Origin: Phoronis australis
Taxonomy: Eukaryota > Phoronida > Phoronidae
Reading direction: 5' to 3'
DNA length: 64,000 bases
NCBI GenBank assembly: GCA_002633005.1
Contig: NMRA01000379.1
Coordinates: forward strand, 124,001 to 188,000
The position numbers were made by a program, and so were the translations under genes. The notes under the pieces are model-generated. The model had not been told where the DNA came from. It searched no databases and worked only from the letters and a program-made list of their open reading frames with translations. Below, piece after piece: positions 45,101 to 54,100 of this stretch; positions within the stretch are counted from its first letter, which is position 1, and every line of letters starts with the position of its first letter.

Positions 45101-48100
45101 ATCCGTGAAGACCAAGGTATCTCTGGATTACAAGGTATCCATGGAAACCAAGGTGTCTTTGGATTACAAGGTGTCTGAGGAAACCAAAGAGTCCACCTGA
45201 GCCCTATACTACCATCAAATGAATGTCCACAACCTAGCATACCTATCTTCTTCCTGTAACTCCTCTAGAATCTTCTCCAAATCTTCCATTGTAATGTTGA
45301 CAGGGGGGTCGAACCGCGCAAAGATGTCTGCTCTCTCCAGTAGCAATTCCTATCAACAACAAGTTATACAATTCTTGAGTCTCATAACACATCAACTTCA
45401 ACTCATATTGTGAATCCTTTTCTATGACTTTTTCAGGAAATGATTTTCATTTTCCATAAGTAATGTTATATTTTCCAGGAAAAAATAAACATACAGTACT
45501 CTAATTTTTGTATGATTGATTGCTGCCAATCATATCTAGATTCATAAACTCACCTTGCAAATCAAGGGATTTTATTGACAATCTATAAACAAGTTTTCCA
45601 TGACTTTTTACGCGTTTATATTTCATTTTCAATGACATTCCAAACAGATAAACTATTTCTACCATTCTCCAAGTTATCCATGACAAGTGAAAAACAAGCC
45701 AAAACTTACTCAACAAAATCGAATTATTTCTATGAGTTAAACCAGTGCCAAAAAGTATCTAAGCTATATCCGAGATGTAATCCAAAGAATGTGTTGAACA
45801 AACTGTTAGGCACAAACTACATTCCACCAAAACAGTATTGATACTGTGCCTCATTGTTGTCATTGCTTGTTGTGTTGTTTTGTTTCTTTTACTTATCATG
45901 TTGTTTATTTCTTTGATAAGTGGCAGTTTATCTTTTGCCAAAGTGATTTGTTTTTTTCAGTTAGCCAGTTTACTCCAGTTGTGATATGTGGCGTTTGCAT
46001 AGATGAATAGTAGCTTGACCGCCTGGCTGTTGTTGCGTGTGTGCCTTTGTATTGTTACGCAGTGACCGTGTTTCTTGAGTTTAGCGACATTCCTTGGCAA
46101 GATCTGTGGAGTTAATCATGTATTTTCTTAGACGCTGGAATTTTCTGTTAGATTAAGCACAGACTATCAGCCACACTGATAAGTTTTTACTCAGTATTTC
46201 AGCATAGCATGTTGTATCTCATGTGAGTCTAACTAGCTGAGTTTAGAGCGTATATAGTTGTTTAACATATAAGTGATAGTTTCATTCAGATTCTTGTTTG
46301 GTATAAATGCAGTGCGGTACCCAGTTCATAGGATAAATAGTTACGGGTCACACTTAGGCAGTTGTTTGTTTATGGTAAAGGTTCCCAGTAGAATAGAAAG
46401 TACAGGTACCAGTTAATTGTGTATCGTTGGTCTAACTAGTATTTGTTAGGCCTATATTATACATGTCATTGTCGCAGGTCTTTCTCATATATGGTGTTTG
46501 TTTACACCTGCTTGCTGAATACACGCACTGTTTTTGTCTTTGTTAAAGAAAACTGCTTGTTCAGTATTAGATTCTCTTTTTCATCGCTTGACATCCCTTG
46601 TAACCACATCAGAGACTTGTGAATGTTGGTCTGGGGACATAAGATATTAAAGATGTTATTGAAAATTCAGGTTTCAACGACTGACAACTCACTTGAAAAT
46701 CATGTCTGGCCTTTTCCTTCAGCTCCTGTTGATGCAACAAGAACACTTGACTCTTGTCTGCGTCTGAGAGTGACTCGAAGCACTCGCGACCAAGGAAAAA
46801 GACACTGACCTCTGTCAGTGATTGTCCTGGTGTAATATATATGTTGTCCTCCAACATGACCTTGAATTGCCTCTTCCACCTGAAACAACCAATCAACAGC
46901 ATATTTACAGGTTAACAACTTGGCAACAGCCAATCAACAGTTAAGGTTTTACTACCTCACACCTAAAATGGCCAATCACCTATCCAGTACCTGCTACATT
47001 ACTTTTAATGAAGCCAATCATATTCATTACTTGCTGCATTACCAGGGCACTAACCAATGATATGTAGACAAACCAATGACATCACTCTTGTAGTATCATA
47101 ACAGAAATAGATAAAATAAAGCGAGAGTGCAAAATTGGGACACTACAGAAACTGCTAAATACTTTTCTTACAAAATTAAACGAGGTGTAATGCCCAGACA
47201 TGGTGGCTGATAAGCCACTTCACAGAATACTACAGTGCCCTCTCTGATTCTACAGTTCTTACCACAATACTGTTTATCTGTAGGGAGTGACTTGGTCAAC
47301 AACTGTACACCACACTAATACAAATCATTAATATAAATGTATATTAGTTTGATATTTTTCATTGTGATGTCAATTGGTTTTAACTTTATAACAGAAATTC
47401 AAAATATGAGTGAGCTGTGATAAATCTTTTTTCACTTGCCGGACTCAACTCACAGCCGGGGGGTAATCATACAAAACATTTTTACCACCACAAAGAGGAC
47501 AGCAGAGGGTGGATGGGATGCATTTCATGAATACGGCTAATTCATGCTTTTGAACATGCAGAAAAGCTGAGTTCTTTTAATCTTTTTGTGAAAGATTTCT
47601 ACACCAATGTACCATCCTCAGCCTGTTGTGCAACCAGTCACGACATCACAACTATGGATCAGTTGAGACCCCTTTTGATCCCGTATTCAAGTAGGCTTTG
47701 TTCAAACGTGAATGGTGGAGACATTTTTGCAAAATCCCCCAGTCGGAACACAGACACCTTCATCTAGGTGAGTGAGGGTCTAACACTAAGATACATACAA
47801 TGAAATGCACCAACATTTTCAATGTTAAACAGATGCGTAGTATTGGCAGACACTTCACAGGGCAACTGGCTACACCTTGCTATCCTCCAGATAGTCGAGC
47901 ATCATCTGGTTGCTACTGGTTTCGAAATAATACCTAGTAACTGTACTGTGCATGCTTACTCCACCTGTACTGAATTCATTACAAGTCGTGTACATACTTA
48001 CTCCAACCGTTTCTGCTCTGCCTGTAAGTTATTGACGTGATTCCTAAAGCAAATCTCTGCATCATTGGAGCTCAACCAATCAAACGGAAGACGGTTGTCC

Positions 48101-51100
48101 TCTCCGTCCACATACTCATTGCACTCCTGCCACACGACCTCTTCCCCAAGGTCAATGAAATGTAGGTCAAAGTCGTCATGGATACGTAGGAACTCTTTAC
48201 ACATATTCCAACTCCTGCAAAATACCACTGTTATCATCAACATCTAACACACTCGTCAAATTTTCTCCGTGCTGTTTGTGTTAAAAAAGCTTGAAAATAA
48301 ACACTAGGCGGCTTGAATACCGTAAACTCGCGGGTTAACGCCCATGCCCGTGGAATTACCCATCCTCGACTTTTAGTCAATTTTCAGTTTAAGCGCCCAC
48401 TGCTTGGGTAACTGTTAAAACACCAGTGCTGTCTTCGAGTGTGAAAACAAGACATTTTAAATTTTAATTGCATTTAGGATTATGATTTAGGAATATGTAG
48501 ATCTAACTTATCAGATGTTGGTTTCTATTTAGTGATTAACATGGTTAGCTTTTCATCCAGCTCTTTAACTCACACCTTCTTTTCAAATTTAAAGACAGGC
48601 GTTAAATAATGTCACATCACGTTTCACGCAGGTACAATCAACCTTCAGACAAAAAAGTCAACTTTGGATTAAGACATGTTGCCATAATACCATTTTTCTC
48701 AGCTTGTTCCTCAGTCACATTAGATGTAGTGGCTTAGCTTGTTAAGATATAACAGGAGATGACTGATTGAGACCAAAGTGGACACCGACCAGCTGACACT
48801 GAACCAGATGTTCTAGCGCATGTGTGTAAACATTACAAGACTGACCTGGAGCAAACTGACACCGCGTTGACAACTTTTGCAACCCATTTGTGAGGTAGGG
48901 CAATTTGCGCTCGATCATCTTGCTCTGCGCTCCTCGATCATCTTGCTCTGTGTCAATTATATGTCTGAACGCGAAACTGGGGCAAGGCGGAAAGGACCAT
49001 CTCTACTGCACTTGCGCAATGACCTACATACGGGTTCTCTGTCTCTGCAACTCCCGCCATTTGTAAATCTGCGCATGTTCATTCTACACTCCTAGTCTCC
49101 AGCCTACAACTTCCGTCTTGCCACAGTGAGTTATGTGTGTAAAAAGCCACTTGACACCAATCAATTTGCTTCATGTCAGTGTGTCACTTGCGTGTCAGTG
49201 TGTCAGTTGCGCTGGGCCAAAAGTTGATGTCTAAACAACTCAAGTTCTACAAGTTGGCCTGCCATGCTCTCAACCACAAAACAACAGGCATTTTATCCAA
49301 GTCCATGAACCACTTGTCATTCAAGTTAGGAACAAGTTGACATCACTTCTACAGCAGTAAGTGGTCTAAATCAACAGACAGAACAAGTATTTATAGCCAC
49401 ACTAAACATATGAAAACATTTATTGATATTTAGGACCACTCATGATAATTAAATTTGTTTTATATTCAACTTTCAAGTCCTCCAACAGTGGACCTGTACT
49501 TTTCATGTCCACTTAAATCGAGTGATTACCATTCGATGTTTGTGGTTTTCTGACAACAATTTACCTAAGCAATTCAAACTTGACAGAGGGAGCCACCTAC
49601 CTGTCGTCTATCGTAGCCAAGTCCGGTAACATTGTGTTTAATAATCCTGGCAGTCTACTAGAAAACGTCTTTTCCTTTTGCATTAAATGTTCATTTTTCA
49701 ACTTCTTAGTATATCTAAGGAATTCCTTCTTAGCACGGTCTACGCCGAATAAATCCACGTAATGCTGGTAATCTGGATTAGCCTCAAATTTTTTGCGTGT
49801 AGTAATCCATGTTACCAGGTAGTCCGGCACGTGCATCTTAATCAACGACTTGTATGCATCTGTGGCAACATCCAACACTTCTTTGCGCGCCCTGGAGGCT
49901 TCAACATAAGGCACAATTTTGATGCGTCCTTTGTTTTTCTCAATCAAATGGGCGAGAGTTATGAATGCGAGCTCGACATTTATATTCTCATGTGCTGACG
50001 TCTCCACCACACTGATCATACCACGATAATCCTTCTTTGCTACCAATCTGTCTACATCCTTTGTGTAGTTCATGAAAGCTTCATCGTTCTTGGTTGTCGC
50101 CACAACGACCGGTTTCTTTGTCTTCATCAGACTGTTGAGCACTAGTGTAGCAAACTCAACTTGTTTCTCTGGCGGCCTATTGGCCACCTGACTAACGTCG
50201 AATACGCACAAGAAGCCATCAATTGTGATCTTGCCCTCAGGAAGAAACTTCTGTTCAAAATCATGTTCCAGACCTGGGAATAAGAATGTAACATATTGAG
50301 TTATGTGTACAGGGAATGAATTTAACGTATGTATCAGTCAACAAACAGGATGAGATGGGTCTTCAAAAATGCTTCTTAACATGACAATGATAGTGATGGA
50401 AATCACATGTTAAGACATACTTACTAAGCATAAATCAGCTCCATAATGAACATAACTACCTTTAACTGGCTTGGCTTTAAGGATATCTCCAACCTTATTC
50501 ACAAAAATTGGCTATTTTTACAATATTTCACGTGTCTAGCAAAATACCTTATCTTCATTCTCAGGGAACTTCAAATACAAAATATATACCATGTAGCGAG
50601 AAATAAAAGATATAGTAGATCCACCTTGGAACCACACAATCATGTGGATATTTGTTTTCTACTTATCCAAGGTCAAAGGTTAAAGGGTTTCCAATCAAAT
50701 CGAATTTCCCGCCAGGTACAGAACAGCTTCGTAAACCCTCAGTACTTTCATTCACAAAGTCGCCATAACAACTGCACCAACAAGGTGTACTTATGATAGA
50801 ATGGTGCCAGGGAAAACAAAGACAAAACATAGTTTTGATCCTAAGGGAGTTGTGCGTCTACATGCATACGACCATTGGCATTGAAAACGAATGCTGCGAG
50901 TCGCCTCAGGCCTCTGTAGACATGAACACAGGAAGTTGTGAAAAGAGTTAAGTCCTCACCCTAATGCTGTAATTCAATTAATAAGTTGACATTTCGATGT
51001 TTCGATCTCATGCTAATGACATACTTTTACCACCGATTTGATTTTTGTTATCCATTGCTTACTTGGTTGCCTATCAGTCCCCAGCAAGTGATGTGTATAA

Positions 51101-54100
51101 TCTATGTTTATAACAATGAACTGTGACCTACTTAGAAAGTAGGTTGTAAACAACTGTAAAAGTTGGCTGGGAACAATACTCTATTTGAGGTTTTAATGAT
51201 AATTAAGTTAATTACGCACTGCAAAATCAGTTCACATTGCGAGTGAACGTTGAAAGAGCTTTCATAGTTAAGGCTTTTACAGGTTATGTGTGCCGAAAAC
51301 AAGTTTTCACCAATAATTAACCGAAGTCTTTGAGATTTTCAATCGTCCCACTTTAATCGGCTTTTTCTCCGCTTCAGCAAATCGACTTTAATTGAACTTA
51401 GGAACACTAGTTCTCGAAAACAGCTCAATGGATTTCGCTGAAACTTTCCAAACTTAATATTTAGTCATCAACCTCAAAAATGCTGACAGGATTTTCAATA
51501 TACAGGTCTAGTTTTTGCATAATGTGACAAAGACGAACATGACTTCAACTTTTTACAAAAATACCCTACATTTTGCGAGTTGATTTGTCATAGAAACTAA
51601 ACGAACAGACTAATCGAAAATTCCTAACAGCGTTTTTGAGGTAACTGTTGAAGTTTTCATTCAAAAAAAAGATTTCATTAAAATCGACTGAGGGGTTATT
51701 TTGCTATGAATGTACCTTTCTTAAAAATGAAATTTTGACTTAAAAAAGGTTTTTACATAAAAATAATAATGGAAAATTAATACAAAAAGTATTTTTATAT
51801 TTCCTGGTCTTTGTTTTTTCAGAAAATATATACTTTTACTGGTTGACAAAGTTTAGTTTTTTTAATATACGGGTTAGAATGGAGGCCACTAAATAAGGTT
51901 TGAGATAACCTAAAGTGGCAGGCTGCTATGTATAAAACACAACAAATTGTCAACATTACACTGGAGCAAACTACGCTTGATTTGCCACCAACACAGAAAC
52001 AATTGATTTCATTCCATTTTGTTTGGACTATTCTGAAAAATTATGAGCATGAACTCATCTTTCATTAAATAAACTGAAAACTATCCACAATACAACGACA
52101 ATTACTTATTTGCACTTCAGAGGTTAAGCCAAAAAACATTGTTGGTCCTGGTCTCTTACCCAAACTTATTTTGAAACTTGTGCTCACTAACAAAAGCAAC
52201 AAAAATGCTCGACCTCATCAATTTCAGTCAAATTTTTGTTGTTTTCTTTGAGAACTTAAAGGCATGAAAGCAAGGGTAAGCAAGACATTAAGCACAACGA
52301 TTTGCAAAGCAATGAGATAAAAAACAAATCCACATCATTTTTGCTCGTCTCAGGTGCANAAGTGTCGCTCCTCCGAGCGCTCTCGGTTATCCATTGCTTA
52401 CTTGGTTGCCTATCAGTCCCCAGCAAGTGATGTGTATAATCTATGTTTATAACAGAACTGTGACCTACTTAGAAAGTAGGTTGCAAACAACAGTAAAAGT
52501 TGGCTGGGAACAATACTCTATTTGAGGTTTTAATGATAATTAAGTTAATTATGCACTGCAAAATCTGTTCACATTGCGAGTGAACGTTGAAAGAGCTTTC
52601 ATAGTTAAGGCTTTTATAGGTTATGTGTGCCGAAAACAAGTTTTCACCGAATAATTAACCCAAAGTCTTTGAGATTTTCACTCGTCCCACTTTAATCGGC
52701 TTTTTCTCCGCTTCGGCAAATCAACTTTAACTGAACTTAGGAACACTAGTTCTCGAAAACAGCTCAATGAATTTCACTGAAACTTTCCAAACTTAATATT
52801 TAGTCATCAATCTCAAAAATGCTGGTAGGATTTTCAATATACAGGCCTAGTTCTGCATAATGTGACAAAGACGAACACGACTTCAACTTTTTACAAAAAT
52901 ACCTACATTTTGCGAGTTGATTTGTCATAGAAACCAAACGAACAAACTAATCGGAAATTCCTAACAGCGTTTTTGAGGTAACTGTTGGAAGTTTTCATTC
53001 AAAAAAAAGATTTCATTAAAATCGACCAAGGGGTTATTTTGCTATGAATGTACCTTTCTTAAAAATGAAATTTTGACTTAAAAAAGGTTTATACATAAAA
53101 ATAATAATGGAACATTAATACAAAAACTATTTTTTGTATTTCCTGGTCTTTGTTTTTTCAGAAAATATATACTTTTACTGGTTGACAAAGCTTAGTTTTT
53201 TTTTTAATATACGGGTTAGAGTGGAGGCCACTAAATAAGGTTTGAGATAACCTAAAGTGGCAGGCTGTTATGTAAAAAACACGTCAACAAATTGTCAACA
53301 TTACACTGGAGCAAACTACGCTTGATTTGCCACCAACACAGAAACAATTGATTTCATTCCATTTTGTTTGGACTATTCTGAAAAATTATGAGCATGAACT
53401 CATCTTCATTGAATAAACTGAAAACTATACACAATACAACGACAATTACTTATTTGCACTTCAGAGGTTAAGCCAAAAAACATTGTTGGTCCTGGTCTCT
53501 TACCCAAACTTATTTTGAAACTTGTGCTCACTAACAAAAGCAACAAAAATGCTCGACCTCATCAATTTCAGTCAAATTTTTGTTGTTTTCTTTGAGAACT
53601 TAAAGGCATGAAAGCAAGGGTAAGCAAGACATGAAGCACAACGATTTGCAAAGCAATGAGATAAAAAACAAATCCACATCATTTTTGCTTGTCTCAGGTG
53701 CACTTTGCATTCTGAAAAAGTGAACAACTACAAACATACAGCACCACCGACTAGACTTTCAGAAAGACACAAACAAGAACAAACAATGCATTTTTGGCCT
53801 TTTCACGTCAGTGAAATCTCTTCACTTTCATATCTTGACACAACAAATCTCAAAGCATATGGGTAGTTTGAATTAACCCAGGCCGCGATGTGCGATGCCT
53901 GCCAAGATGAAAGTGCAACTTGCATACAATTCCTCATCTTTGTGATTGTTTGGTCAATTTAGTAGGAAACCTATCATATAGCAATGATGTGAATATGAAG
54001 TAGTTTGAAAATTTCCAAATGATATTAAGAACGAGTTTTGTGTGGATAATGATCTGCCATAAACCATTCAAGCGTGACTAGTAAGTATCATGAGGTGGTG

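Noticed and set aside
44789-45200. VSVETK/TLVSTD repeat ORFs as a structural protein
   Set aside because: An 18-bp unit keeps any frame open; it sits in intron 5.
49597-50211. 204-codon ORF taken as a complete gene starting at Met 50211
   Set aside because: The frame continues upstream to an acceptor at 50274 and matches human p190 there, so the Met is internal.
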